Assembly: GCA_963575745.1 (NCBI GenBank)
Contig: CAUYUJ010014562.1
Location: forward strand, 198,123 to 262,122
Origin: Prorocentrum cordatum
Lineage: Eukaryota; Sar; Dinophyceae; Prorocentrales; Prorocentraceae
DNA length: 64,000 bases
Direction: 5' to 3'
Positions 22,721 through 33,000 of the stretch are shown one piece after another (position 1 is the stretch's first letter; every line of letters begins with the position of its first letter). Made by a program: the position numbers and the translations under genes. A model generated the notes under the pieces. The model saw only the letters and a program-made list of their open reading frames with translations. It was not told the origin of the DNA and did not search any database.

Positions 22721-23289
22721 AAACCAGAGACAGAACCCCCTCAGAGCAGACACGGTTGAGAAACGTCAGCCTCGACAGACTCGTCCGATTCGTTCAAGAT
22801 TCAGACAAGAAGCCTTGCAGCAGGGCGGGGCGGTGGCTCGACAGCCTTTTTATCGCGCGGAGCTCACCTGGAACGCGCGCGCGCGCCGACGCCGCAGCGG
22901 GGCTTTGAGGCAGAGTGCGGCAACACAGGCAGACAAGCCTTGCTTAAGAGATCATCCACTCCTCCTGCCCGTCTTCCCCTGCCTCATCGTTCCCCTCACC
23001 TCCGCCCCGCCTGGGGAGCACGGCATGCCTATTTCTACTCGTCCTTCCTCCTCTTCCTGCTCCTCCTCTTCCTCCTCCTCCTCCTTTCCCTCGTTCCCCT
23101 CCACGCATCCCGTCCTCCGTCCCGAGGAGAACAACCACGACGACGGCGGCGACAGCGACATCCCCCTTCCCGACGACGGCGGCGGCGCCAGCGAGAACGA
23201 CGGCGGCGACGACGACGATGGCGGCGTTCAGCGAGGGAACAGTCGGGGGCAGCGACGGCGGCCTAGGCATCGTCCGATATGTTTAGTTG
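22721..23289. other. No recognisable gene; C/T-rich and GAC/GGC-rich patches
   Basis: A pyrimidine-rich patch at 23036-23100 (TCC/CTC triplets) and a GAC/GGC patch at 23130-23265 explain the Ser-, Asp- and Arg-rich frames. Confidence 0.6.
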
Positions 23290-23425
23290 TTCACCTTGCG
23301 GCCCCAGAGCTCCCGACCCCTTCCTCAAGTCCGGTTGTTTGGGTCCCAGATCCATTTCTGATGGTCCCGAGGCCCGAGAAATACCCGTGGCCCCGAAATC
23401 GCGCAGCGATTTCCAGGGCAGTGAA
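23290..23425 (+). repeat. Dispersed repeat family R2, divergent copy
   Basis: Shares 'cccgaccccttcctcaagtc', 'tggtcccgaggcccgagaa' and 'ccccgaaatc' in the family order. Confidence 0.6.
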
Positions 23426-23721
23426 ACTTGAGGAGACCAGTTCTCCCCATCTCGTTGCATCGTGGCCTCGTAACCTCACACCTGGCGCTCTGCAAGGAGC
23501 GGGCGGTGTCTCTCACGCGCCCTTGCGCTCTGGTGGAGCGAGTCTCCCATGAAGACCCCGTCCAGCTGCACGGGGCCTAGCTGCCCACTGCGTGTGTGGG
23601 AGCGCAATGCCAGGGAGTGGTGACGATCAATGTTACCAGTGGCCGACATGCAGGAAGAACGCGGGGATTAAACAAATCAGATCGTCGGAGATCTGGGGGA
23701 CGGCGGCGACCGGCGGCGGCG

Positions 23722-24162
23722 GCGATGACGACGCCGACGACGGCGGGCGGCGGCGGCGACGTCGAGGGCGCGCAGCTCCCCAGGAACAAGTGGGGGCAGC
23801 TGGCGGCGCACGTGGCGCGCGGCGGGGCGGCCTCGGCGCTCGGCGAGCGAGCGCCGCCTCCGCGCGCGGCTCGCGGCGCCAACAAAGGCCGAGGGGCGAC
23901 GACGCCCGCGCCGCTGGCGACGTCCTCGCGTCGCCAGGAAGGCCAGGTCGGGCGAGAAGGGTTCGAGGTTCTCTGTTCCCGCGCGTTTTCGACGCCTCTC
24001 GGCGGTTTTCCCCAGCATCGGGATGCTTCCCAGCAGCTGCGCCTCGCCGAGGGCGTGCCGGGGGTGCCCAGATCGTCCCGAGCAGCCGCCGGAGACCCGA
24101 TGTATGGACCCGACAGCCAGACGACGCCCACGCGCGCCGACGACGCAGACGTCCTCACCTGA
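23722..24162 (+). CDS. Possible ORF, unknown product
   Basis: An open frame runs from an ATG at about 23725 to a stop at 24160-24162, with mixed composition and words such as 'EGAQLPRNKWGQLAAHV' near the start. I recognise no domain, signal peptide or membrane segment. Both strands and other frames are also open over much of this GC-rich stretch, so it may be spurious. No promoter, splice site or spliced-leader relic marks it. Confidence 0.2.
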   Translation, partial: AMTTPTTAGGGGDVEGAQLPRNKWGQLAAHVARGGAASALGERAPPPRAARGANKGRGATTPAPLATSSRRQEGQVGREGFEVLCSRAFSTPLGGFPQHRDASQQLRLAEGVPGVPRSSRAAAGDPMYGPDSQTTPTRADDADVLT

Positions 24163-24242
24163 CGTCCGTTGCTCTCCGCCAGCGGCTTGCGCTCGCACGC
24201 TCTCTCGGACTTTCCTGCTATGTTGTTACGCACACAGTTGCC

Positions 24243-24445
24243 GAGGTAAAAGTGTGCGCGTGCGTGTGAGCGTGTCTGTGTGTGTGTGTTGTGTGTGCGT
24301 GTGATTGTGTTTTGTGCGTGCGTGCGTGCGTGCGTGCGTGCCCTGCGTGCGTGCGTGCCTTGCGTGCGTGCGTGCCTTGCGTGCGTGCGTGCCTTGCTTG
24401 CGTGCGTGCGTGCGTGCCTTGCGTGCGTGCGTGCGTGTGGGAACG
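24243..24445. repeat. (GTGC)n/(TG)n microsatellite with 'cttgcgtgcgtgcgtgc' units
   Basis: A TG run at 24276-24310 leads into GCGT repeats interrupted by CCTT about every 20 bp. Confidence 0.95.
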
Positions 24446-25092
24446 TGTCTGCGTCTGTGCGTCATTGGTGTGTTGCGATTGCGTTTGTGGTTGATGTGTT
24501 GCGCCGTGTTGCTGCGGCTGCCTGCGCTCGTCATGCGGATCAGATGTTAAATTTGACGCGCGTTGCCGTGCTATTCCAGTAAGTGTAGCCCGAGCAGACG
24601 GCAGTATGCAACATCAAAGTTGAGTGAGGTGCGACTTGCCGCGATGCTTCTCAGTCGTAAACCATCTGAAAGCGTGGTAACCATTGAAGGTGGCATCAAC
24701 GCAGATACCACGTTGCAGCAGATCCTTGCCCTCGCCGCTAGAGTATTCGGCATCGTGTTATTGTTATTTCTCCTCCCACGCCTCATCATCATGATCCTCT
24801 TACGCCTTCTATTGTTGCCGATACTCTTCCTCGTCGATGCTATGCCTCCGCGTCGTCATCGTATGTTCTCGCGAGTGCACGCGGTTCTCTCTCTCTCTCT
24901 CTCTCTCCACAAATGTTTTATTTGCCCCGCTCGGTTGGAACCGCTTCCTCCGTGCATGTAAGCGCAGGTCTCCGCGGCCACTGCTCTCAAGGTTTGTCCG
25001 CATTGGCAACATCGCGTATCGAACTACTCTATACGTACACTGACGACTCGGCGAGGCATCGCGTCTCTTTCGGGCAGGAGATGGAGCAACTT

Positions 25093-25166
25093 CCTCCTCC
25101 TCCTCCTCACCCTCCTCCCCCTCCTCCTCCTCAAAATCCTTCTCGTCCTCCTCCTCCTCCTCAGTG
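25093..25166. repeat. (CTC)n microsatellite
   Basis: CTC triplets with CCC and AAT interruptions. Confidence 0.93.
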
Positions 25167-25314
25167 ATGCGATGGCCAGGTACAGAGGAAGGACGAACAT
25201 GAATGGCAGGGCGTAGGGTTTGCCGAGGCGAAAATGAGGCAGACATGCACCACGATGCGTGCCATCATATGCGCGCGTTGTCAAACATCGGCGGGTGGAT
25301 TGTTGGTGCACGAC

Positions 25315-25508
25315 GCTCCTCCTCCTCCTCCTCCTCCTGCTCCTGCTCCTCCTCCCCCTCCCCCTCCTCTCCCCTCCCCTCCCCCCTCCTCCTCCTCCCC
25401 CTCCTCCCCTCCTCCTCCTCCTCCTTACCCTCCTCCTCCCTCTCCTCCTTCTCCCCCTCCTCCTCCTCCTCCTTCTCCTCCTCCTGCTCCTCCTCCTGCT
25501 CCTCCTCG
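25315..25508. repeat. (CTC)n microsatellite, about 0.2 kb
   Basis: Polypyrimidine CTC triplets with CCC, TGC and TAC variants. Confidence 0.95.
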
Positions 25509-25879
25509 TAGTTGGATGGTCTGCGCCACGCATTGTTGTGGTTGGCCTGCTGGGCGGCAACCGACAACGGCATGTAGCAGCAGTGCGTCACGCGCCGACA
25601 GAGGGGTAGAGGGAGGGCGGGCGGTGGCCGCCGACTGGCATGCCTGGAAGGGTCGGCAGCTATAGACAAACATCGTTTTAGCTCGGCGGCGCCGTGTGAA
25701 ATTAGGCGGGACATTGGAGGCGATCGTCCAATTGACGCAGCCATGGCAGGATAACCCACGAAAGCAGAACTAGATGCTGTGGTGGGAGTGGTTGCTGTAG
25801 CTCCAGAACAACTGCCGTACTCCCGCCAGCTTGGTGGATGTGCAGAGGGGGCAGAGATACAGGCGGAGATGATGGGGTC

Positions 25880-25990
25880 GGAGGGTCGCGCCGCATCGGC
25901 GATGCCTCGGCGATGTGGCTGGATTCAGATGCCGATTTTATCCGTCCTGAAGTCGCCGATGCATCGGCGATGCCTCGGCGATCCCACGAC
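25880..25990. repeat. Dispersed palindromic repeat ('gatgcatcggcgatg'), copy 1
   Basis: Starts 'gtcggagggtcgcgccgcat' and contains several 'cggcgatgcctcgg' units and 'cgccgatgcatcggcgatg', which is palindromic around 'atgcat'. The same start and palindromes recur at 31535-31680. Confidence 0.75.
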
Positions 25991-26310
25991 CTCATTCATT
26001 CCTGCAACATGTGGGTGGCATCCAAGAGAAGGAATGGAAAGTAGGATGAAGTGATATTGATCGCGACATGGTTTCCTTTACCGATCTCCGGCCTGAACAG
26101 AGCAGGGACCGCGCTACACCGTTGTTCCATCCCGCTTGGGGTGAATGCCACGGCCAATGCGAAGCCGTCCGGCCTTGGCCCTGCCATTCTGGGGCTCTGG
26201 GGAGTCTTCTTAAAAGTGTTAAGGAGAATCTCAACACGGCCTTGGCCATTGCAGCGTTCAGTCTTGGTCATGGTTACCATTTTTCCCCTCCGCCACACCA
26301 TCCAAAATCG

Positions 26311-26485
26311 GAAGCTGGGCGAGGGCTGGCAAATCCGTGGCTGCTAAAACGGTCTTCCAGGAAGAAAGCAACACATTCCCAGAATGAAGCCCAGCGCGCT
26401 GAATCGTACAATGGGCTGCTCCCCGAAGCAAACATCCTGGAGCTCCGTTTTAGCAGCCACGGGTTTGTCAGCCTTCGCCTGTGAC
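26311..26485. mobile_element. Foldback (MITE-like) element with ~48 bp arms
   Basis: The left arm, with 'gtggctgctaaaacggtctt', and the reverse complement of the right arm, with 'gtggctgctaaaacggagct', match over about 48 bp at roughly 85%. A 72 bp loop separates them. No open frame and no clear target duplication. Confidence 0.7.
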
Positions 26486-28871
26486 ATGACCTCAAGCTTC
26501 GCGCGGCCCGCTTAGTTTCGACCGGAAGAGGTGCGCTCTCGACCCGCGAATCAAAAAAACTGTGACATGACCTCGGATCCCCTCTCGGCGCCCCAGGTGG
26601 CTGCGCGGCACACTCCACGCCCCAGAGAGCCACAGGCCCCTCGGCCGTCGTTGAGGGCAGGCTGAGTCCGGCCTCCCTCCCGGGGCTCGCGCCGCGCACG
26701 CGCACGCCAGCGAGGCCGACAGGGCCGCCTGCGATCCGATGTTCGGTCTGCGGGCCGGGCCCACGCTGCCCATTCGACCGGTTCTGGCTCCGGGAACGGG
26801 CATCGGCCGGGGACGGCCGGAGCCGGGCGCAGCGATCCGCTTCGAGCCGTCGATTCGGGAGGAGCCGGTGGCGATGCGATGCGCTCCCGATGCGATGCGG
26901 CTTCGCGGTTCGATCCGGCCCTGGCTTGCCCGAGTGGCTCGCTAGCGGCCGCTCAGTGAGGGGTCTGGTGGTCAGCAGCCCTACAGCACGAGGCGTTGCA
27001 ACCTTACTGTGCAGCCGAGCATTCCACTCTGAGGTCGCACGGGGGTGACTACAAGCCACGAGCTCAGCAGAGGCATCCACAACGGTGCTTCCTCATGCGG
27101 AGGGAATGATCACGGTGACTACAAGCCACGAGCTCAGCAGAGGCATCCACAACGGTGCTTCCTCATGCGGAGGGAATGATCACGGTCACCGACCGCATCA
27201 TCGTTTATGTGGGCGTTGATTTTGTTGATAGGCTGGGCAAAAGAGAGCGAATACATTTGAGCACAGGTTGCGTACATCCTTCTGTGGCTAGTTTGCCCAA
27301 TCCAGGGCAGGCCAGAGCAGCCCACATCAGTCAACAACATTATGGACATCTGAATGGGCCGCGGAAGCAACTTCTGGAAGCGTCGCAGCAGCGCAGGAAC
27401 GATGGTACCCAGCACTCTGCGCAATTTGGAGATGGGAAGCCCAGACAGCTCCCTGGGCCCTCATATCTTTTGCCTGGTAGCTGGGCCCAGCAATTTCACT
27501 GCCCAGCCCCCGCCCGGGACAGCCCCACTACACCATGCTGCAGCCATGAGGCGCCAACAGCGGTCTCCCACAGCCTTCACACGTCTCGTTCACAACTCCC
27601 TGCTCGAAGAGGGGCCTCGGCGAGGACGCGCAGGGGTGACCCTGCCAGTATCCGACTTGATATGTTCAATCCGCGACCCGGGAGCTCTCCCCTGCCCCGG
27701 GAGTAGTTTTGCGCCCCGGATCCATGGTTGGTTGCCCCACGGGTCGATCGTCTATAAGCAGGAACACGCCCATGCGGGAAGCAGCGTACCGTCGGAGAGC
27801 TGGGGATACGGAGGGGGACGGGACGGGGGGATGCGAGCTGTGCGTGCAAGCCTCGGGTGCTGCTGCGGAGAGTGCGCGGCCATAATTACCACCTTGGCGT
27901 CTGCGACACGGCACGCCCCCCCCCCACGGGCGTGGCTGCGTGGCGGGAGGCGGCGAGGGCCGGCAGTCGAGCTGGAGGCTCCCCGGTTGCAGCGCCCAAG
28001 CGCTGCAGACCAGGCGGCCCCAGGGAGCACCCAGCCCCCAGTCGAGCGGGTGCAGCAGCACGACCCGCGGGGCACCTTCTGCCCCCATCGGAAGCGAGAC
28101 GTCCCACGGCCCGCCTCCCCCTCCTCCCCACCCCTCCTGCTGCGGGGTGTCCCTCGGGCCTGCCCGGCATCCCCTCCCTCTCGGCCGTGCGCTTCTCCTC
28201 GGCTCTGCGAACCAGCCCAGTTCACCATCGTACGTTCGAGCCTGGCCTTCTACGGTGTAAGGCGGTGGGACCTCGTCTTTCTCGTCGCTGCCGTTGCTGC
28301 CTGCGTGCCCCCCCACGCCCTTGCGGTGGAGTGTCGCTCCTCCCGACCTCTCCTCGCCATCCTTCCACCGCAGCACCGGCACACGCCCAGCCCTGAAGTG
28401 CGGGGCCACCAGGGCTGGGCGCGCGCGCGTGCTTGCCAGTCCAGCCCGCGACCTGCCACGGCGGGCGGCTCATCCTCACCCTCCCCTCATCACCATCTCA
28501 CATCGTTCCATCAGCAGCGCAATCACCGTACCACCACCACCAGCATGACAATCGTCAGCATCCTCACCATCATCAGCAGCATCACCAGCAGCATCGCCTC
28601 CCCTCTGCCTGCTGCCTTCCTCTTTCTGCTTTTGCTGCTGCTGTCCTCCGCGTGGCTATGTGCTCTGCTGCCGTGCCAGTACCGCTAAGGCGTGCAGGAG
28701 GGGCACGTCGGTCCACAGCATGGTTGCGAGAGTGCCTGGCTGCCGTAGGAAACAGCAAAAAAAACATCCCCCTCTCGCCCCGCCCCGTCTCCCCGCCCCC
28801 GCCCCGCTCCCCGTCCCTCTCGCCACCCGTTGGCGCCGACGCCCCCCCCCGCCCCCGCCCCTCTCAGCTCC
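26486..28871. other. No recognisable gene
   Basis: GC-rich sequence. 28490-28620 carries degenerate CAC/CAT/CAG triplets. Open frames over 200 codons (for example across 27354-28688) are Pro/Arg/Ser-rich, overlap on both strands and show no domain. Confidence 0.45.
27045..27184 (+). repeat. Perfect 70 bp tandem duplication
   Basis: Copy 1 spans 27045-27114 and copy 2 27115-27184. Both start 'gtgactacaagccacgagct' and end 'gggaatgatcacg', with no differences that I can see. This implies a very recent duplication or an assembly artefact. Confidence 0.93.
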
Positions 28872-29040
28872 TCCCCAGACCCCCGACGTCGCGATTTTTC
28901 ACAGCCTCGACCCCCGGAGGTTTGGACCCCTTCCCGGGGACCGGTCTATATTCTCGAGTCATTTTTGGACGGTCCCGAGGCCCGGGAAGGGCCCCAATGG
29001 GGCCGAGAGTGGCGCAAAACCTCCCGTCGTGATTTCTTCC
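28872..29040 (+). repeat. Dispersed repeat family R2, well-preserved copy
   Basis: Contains 'cccagacccccgacgtcgcg', 'cccggaggtttggacccctt', 'ggaccggtctatattctcga', 'ggacggtcccgaggcccggg', then 'aaaacctcccgtcgtgattt'. The R2 copy at 41465-41635 has the same boundaries. Confidence 0.85.
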
Positions 29041-29393
29041 TTGCTCGAGGAAGCCTCGGTCCCTCTCCCCCCCCCGCTGGAGCCGCCGGCCCTCCCCCCC
29101 TGCACCCGCCCCTCCCTGCGCCTCTCCCCGCGCCTGCAGCGTCCGCCCTGCCCCTCCCCCCGCCCCTCCCTGCCACCCCGCCCCTCCCTGCCCCTCCCCC
29201 CGCCCTGCCCCTCCCCCCGCCCCCGCCCCTCCCTGCCCCTCCCCCCCCGCGCCTGCAGAGCCCCTCCGAGAGAAGCCCCCCTCCGAGAGCCTCTCGGCGG
29301 GGCGCTGCCGCCGTCGCTGCTGCCCACTCTTTCGCTTCGCCCTCCGCCCGGCGGGCCTGCGCTCCCCCGCCGCCTCGCCGCCCCCCGGGCCCG

Positions 29394-29560
29394 GGAGGAG
29401 GAGGAGGAGGAGAAGGAGGAGGAGGAGGAGAATCTTAAGGAGGAGGAGAATCTTAAGGAGGAGGAGGGGGAGGGGGAGGGGGAGCGGGAGGAGGAGGAGG
29501 ATGAGGCGGAGGCGGAGGAAGAGGAGGAGGCGGAGGAGGAGGAGGAGGAGGAGGAGGCAG
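29394..29560. repeat. (GGA)n microsatellite with two 'aatcttaag' inserts
   Basis: GGA triplets throughout. 'gaggagaatcttaag' appears twice at about 29426 and 29444. Confidence 0.94.
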
Positions 29561-29589
29561 GGCAGACATCCAGCGTCTCGAGACAAGCG

Positions 29590-29775
29590 GGACGGATGCT
29601 TTTCGTAGTTTTCTGCCTCCCCGGGTCCTTGCTGGGCCCCGTGGGCCGTCAAAAAAACGCCTCGGGGTGAAAGACTGGCCCGGGGGAAGTGGTCGAGAGG
29701 TCGGGGGCCCGCGTTGCGGAAAAACCGAGACTTTGGATGGTTTGGGGGCCGCACCTCCTCAATGCTCGCCTCCCC
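29590..29775 (-). repeat. Dispersed repeat family R2, inverted copy
   Basis: Read on the minus strand it gives 'ccgacctctcgaccacttcc', 'ccgggccagtctttcacccc', then 'tttgacggcccacggggccc' and 'gcagaaaactac', matching the R2 order. It lies in the opposite orientation to the copy 550 bp upstream, so the two could pair. Confidence 0.7.
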
Positions 29776-30034
29776 CCCCGGGCCCTCGCGGCCCGGCGAG
29801 AAGCGCGCGCGGAGGCGCCCGGATCCCCCGCGGGCACACATGGCACTGGAAGGCGTGTCGCCGCGCCCGCGCGCCCCTTCCCACCGATCCCCGGGCCTCC
29901 TCGCCCTCGGTCCTCGGTCCGCGCTCCTCGCCCCCTCCCTTTCGCACAGCACCGGCGCCCGCGAAAATAGAAGACGCCCGCCCGTAGAGGTGCCGTGAAG
30001 AGTCGCCCTGGACCCCCGCATCTCGATCCATCTC

Positions 30035-30180
30035 AGGAGGGGAAAAAACACAGACACAATTAATCGGCGATTCCTAGAAAATATGGGAAAATATGGGAAG
30101 TGGGGGGGGAGACAAGAACCCAGAAAATGTGGGAAAATATGGGGGATATGTTCATTTGTGTGTATTTATTTGTGTGTCCC
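30035..30180 (+). repeat. Dispersed repeat family R1, copy 2
   Basis: 'aggaggggaaaaaacacaga', 'caattaatcggcgattccta', repeated 'aaaatatggg', then a short TG run. Confidence 0.85.
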
Positions 30181-30410
30181 AGTTCCCCTTCACCATCGCC
30201 CTCCTCGCCCGCGCCCTCCTCCCCCTCCTCGCCCTCCTCGCCCTCGCCCGCCCCTCGCCCGCCCTGTCGCGCAGAAAAGCTCTGGGCCTCCAGGGCGAGC
30301 GGCACGAGGGGGCGGGCCGAGCGAAGGGCGGCCAGGGGGCGGAGGCGTCGGCGCACGGCGCCGTGGGCGGGCTCCAGCGAGCTCACGTTTTGAGAGCTGC
30401 GTCTAGTCAG

Positions 30411-30520
30411 GAGGGAAAGAAACACACAGACACAATTAATCGTCGATCCCCAGGAAAAAATTGGGAAAATATGGGGCATGTTGTTATCTGTGTGTATTTA
30501 TGTGTGTGTGTGTGTGTCCT
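30411..30520 (+). repeat. Dispersed repeat family R1, copy 3, ending in (TG)n
   Basis: 'aggagggaaagaaacacaca', 'caattaatcgtcgatcccca', 'aaatatgggg', then a TG run at about 30490-30517. Confidence 0.85.
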
Positions 30521-31237
30521 GGGGCCCCTTCATTTATGTCGGGCGTGTCCCTCTCTGGGAGGAATATATGCAAAACTAGTCCAGACATGGTCTGGGGACG
30601 ATGCCTCGAATATTTGTTTGGGCATGTGCTGTGCAGTCTTGGGCCATGTCTTACTTGTGGTCCCAAGTCTGCCTGTAGGGGGGACATGCCCGACCTAAAG
30701 CTGCGTGCCAAAAGCAGAGCGTCCGAATGTTTAGATTTTTTTGTGTTCGCGCTCGACTCTGGGCCGTGCTTGCTCTCCTTGAGCAGCGCACCGACAGCAA
30801 GGCCCCTGTTCACCACCACCACCACCCCGACCCTCCTCGCCCTGGGGTTCAGTCGGGCCTGTACCCCTACAGGGGGAAGGTTCAAGCGCAGTCCAAAGAG
30901 ATAGTCTGGGAACGATGTGCTGATAAGTTGTTGAATCGGTTTGCACATCTGTTTGGCTATCTGTGATTCTTCGCCGACAAAACCCTTGTAGGGGGACGGG
31001 CCCGACCGACACTGACAGCAGGGCCACTCACTGCTCACCACCACCGCCCCGGCCCTCCTCGCCCCGGGCCCTGGATCCGCACCTCCTCGACCCCCCCGGC
31101 CGCACCGCAGCTCTGGGCCTCCAGGGTGTGCGCGGCGCAAAAAAAAAACGGAGTCGACTGCGCCGACGACATGGACGCACCAAGCTGCCCGCGTAGGGTC
31201 GCACGCGAGCGCCCTCGTCTCCACACGGAGTCGACTG

Positions 31238-31345
31238 CGCCGAGGAGGAGGAGGAGGAGGAGGAGGAGGAGGAGGAGGAGGAGGAGGAGGAGGAGGAGGA
31301 GGGAGGAGGAGGAGGAGGAGGAGGAGGAGGAGGAGGAGGAGGACA
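31238..31345. repeat. (GGA)n microsatellite
   Basis: Nearly pure GGA triplets over about 105 bp. Confidence 0.97.
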
Positions 31346-31534
31346 TTGGTGCGCAAGTTGCCCGCGCACGGTCGCGCGTAAGCGCGCTCGTCTCCAGTCG
31401 GTTGCGCCGACATTGGCGCGCAAGCTGCCCGCACAAGGTCGCACGCAGGCCGCTGCGTCAGGTCTCCAGGCTATACCGCGTAAGACCCGTTTCTTCTCGT
31501 CTCGTCGCCTTGATAGGGGTCCGAGTAGGTGGGG

Positions 31535-31680
31535 TCGAAGGATCGCGCCGCATCGACGATGCATCGACGAGTCGGCTCGATGTGGGGCCCCATTTTCTTT
31601 GCGCTGGCGTCGCCGATGCACCGCCAACGTCGCCGATGCATCACCGATGCATCGGCGATGCATCGCCCTCCGACCCCTTC
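31535..31680. repeat. Dispersed palindromic repeat ('gatgcatcggcgatg'), copy 2
   Basis: 'ggtcgaaggatcgcgccgca', then several 'gatgcatcg' units, including 'accgatgcatcggcgatgc', match the copy at 25880-25990 with extra internal units. Confidence 0.75.
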
Positions 31681-32295
31681 TGCTCCGACCTCATTTCGCA
31701 AAGTTTCCTCGGGAGGTCTTTGATGTTGCAGGGGACCCCCTAAGTTTTCCGCTGGCAGTGGAACTGGTCCTTCCCCTTCTCGTCCTTCTCCTCCTCAGGC
31801 CTCATCACCACCAGAGGTCCTCATCTCCCTCACCATCGTCAGCGGTGGCCGCCGCGGGGGAATACGCCCTGCCGCCGTGAGTGTGGACGGAGCGGAGGGG
31901 GGGGGCAGTAGCCGCTGGCGGCGTTTGGGCCACGAATGTTCTCAGAACATTTCGGCGGAGTTTTCCCGCAACGTTCTGGTCGCGGACGGGCTCCGTCTGG
32001 GACGAAGTGGTCCTGTAGCATCTTGGCTCGGGCTAGCTTCGCTCCCCAGGGGAGTTTGGCGTGCGCGCAGTTCTCATCGGGACTGGCGCCTGAGGGGCCC
32101 GCTCCCTGCATACAGTCAACCCGCACAGTAAGGATGGGCAACCCTCCCAAGGGCATACCCTTGCATCCCGGCCCCTTCGGCCCATCCTTAGCGCATTTCG
32201 ATGGCCAGCCTCGGTCGAAAAACGTTGACATGGCCCTCCGAGGCCCTTGCATCCTGCCCGCGCGTCCTGATACGGGCCGCCGAACCCAGACCCCC

Positions 32296-32404
32296 GAGGA
32301 GGAGGAGGAGGAGGAGGAGGAGGAGGAGGAGGAGGAGGAGGAGGAGGAGGAGGAGGAGGAGGAGGAGGAGGAGGAGGAGTGGGGAGGAGGAGGGGGAGGA
32401 GGAC
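32296..32404. repeat. (GGA)n microsatellite
   Basis: Nearly pure GGA over about 85 bp, then GGA/GGG. Confidence 0.97.
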
Positions 32405-32424
32405 GACCACGACGGATTTTTTCC

Positions 32425-32580
32425 TCACGCCGACCGCCCGAGGCCTCGGCCCCTTCTCCTCGGGACCGGTCTCTCGCCCCGATCGCCGTTCTCGGACGGC
32501 CCCGCGAGGCCCGCCACGGGCGCCCGGGGGCCGCACGCGGCGAAACGCCTCCCGCCGTCCCGCCGTGACTGTTGTCGCTG
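32425..32580 (+). repeat. Dispersed repeat family R2, copy
   Basis: Contains 'cctcggccccttctcctcgg', 'gaccggtctctcgccccgat', 'cggacggccccgcgaggccc', then 'gcgaaacgcctcccgccgtc', in the family order. Confidence 0.7.
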
Positions 32581-32877
32581 CTCGAGGGGGGGGCCTGGGG
32601 ATCTGCGGGTCGACGGCGCGCTGCCGCCGAAGGGCGGCGGCGGGCGCCGCAGCGCCGGGCCCGCCGCGGCCGCGGCCCTGTGGGCCCGCGGCGCGGCCCG
32701 GTGGGAGGGCGGGCGGCCAGGCGTCCCCCGCGTGCCATGCCTCGGGGCCCCCCCGGCGCGGCCGCGGGCCTGCAGGCCGACGAGGCGCAAGAGTGACCCT
32801 TCGACGGCGTGGCCTCTGGTGCGGGCCCAAGGGGGTCCCCCGATCTGGGGGGTTTCTCCGAAGGGCTTGGGCGACCC

Positions 32878-33000
32878 GTCTTCTCTCCTCTCTCCTCCTC
32901 TCTCCTCTCTCCTCCTCTCTCCTCCTCCTCCCCTCCTCCTCCCTCCTCCTCCTCCTCCTCCTCCTCCTCCTCCTCCTCCTCCTCCTCCTCCTCCTCCAAA
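32878..33000. repeat. (CTC)n tract at the left edge of the LINE fragment
   Basis: CTC triplets with TCT variants run directly into sequence with LINE ORF2 similarity at 33001. The junction is abrupt. Confidence 0.95.

Larger units (their letters stand above)
24446..25884. other. No recognisable gene; two CTC tracts
   Basis: 24560-24960 is less GC-rich and has a CT-dinucleotide run at about 24887-24908. Nothing protein-like is seen. The CTC tracts are listed separately. Confidence 0.55.
30181..32295. other. No recognisable gene; several short repeats
   Basis: Apart from the listed R1, GGA and palindromic repeats, 30790-30975 and 30975-31130 share a ~150 bp phrase order ('cccctacagggggaagg' and 'cccttgtagggggacgg', then 'caccaccaccgccccggccc'-like), a degenerate tandem pair. 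31940-31965 has a palindrome 'gaatgttctcagaacattt'. Confidence 0.5.

Noticed and set aside
27354-28688. 444-codon open frame as a host gene
   Set aside because: Composition is that of GC-rich noncoding sequence; competing frames on both strands; no domain or splice or leader signal.
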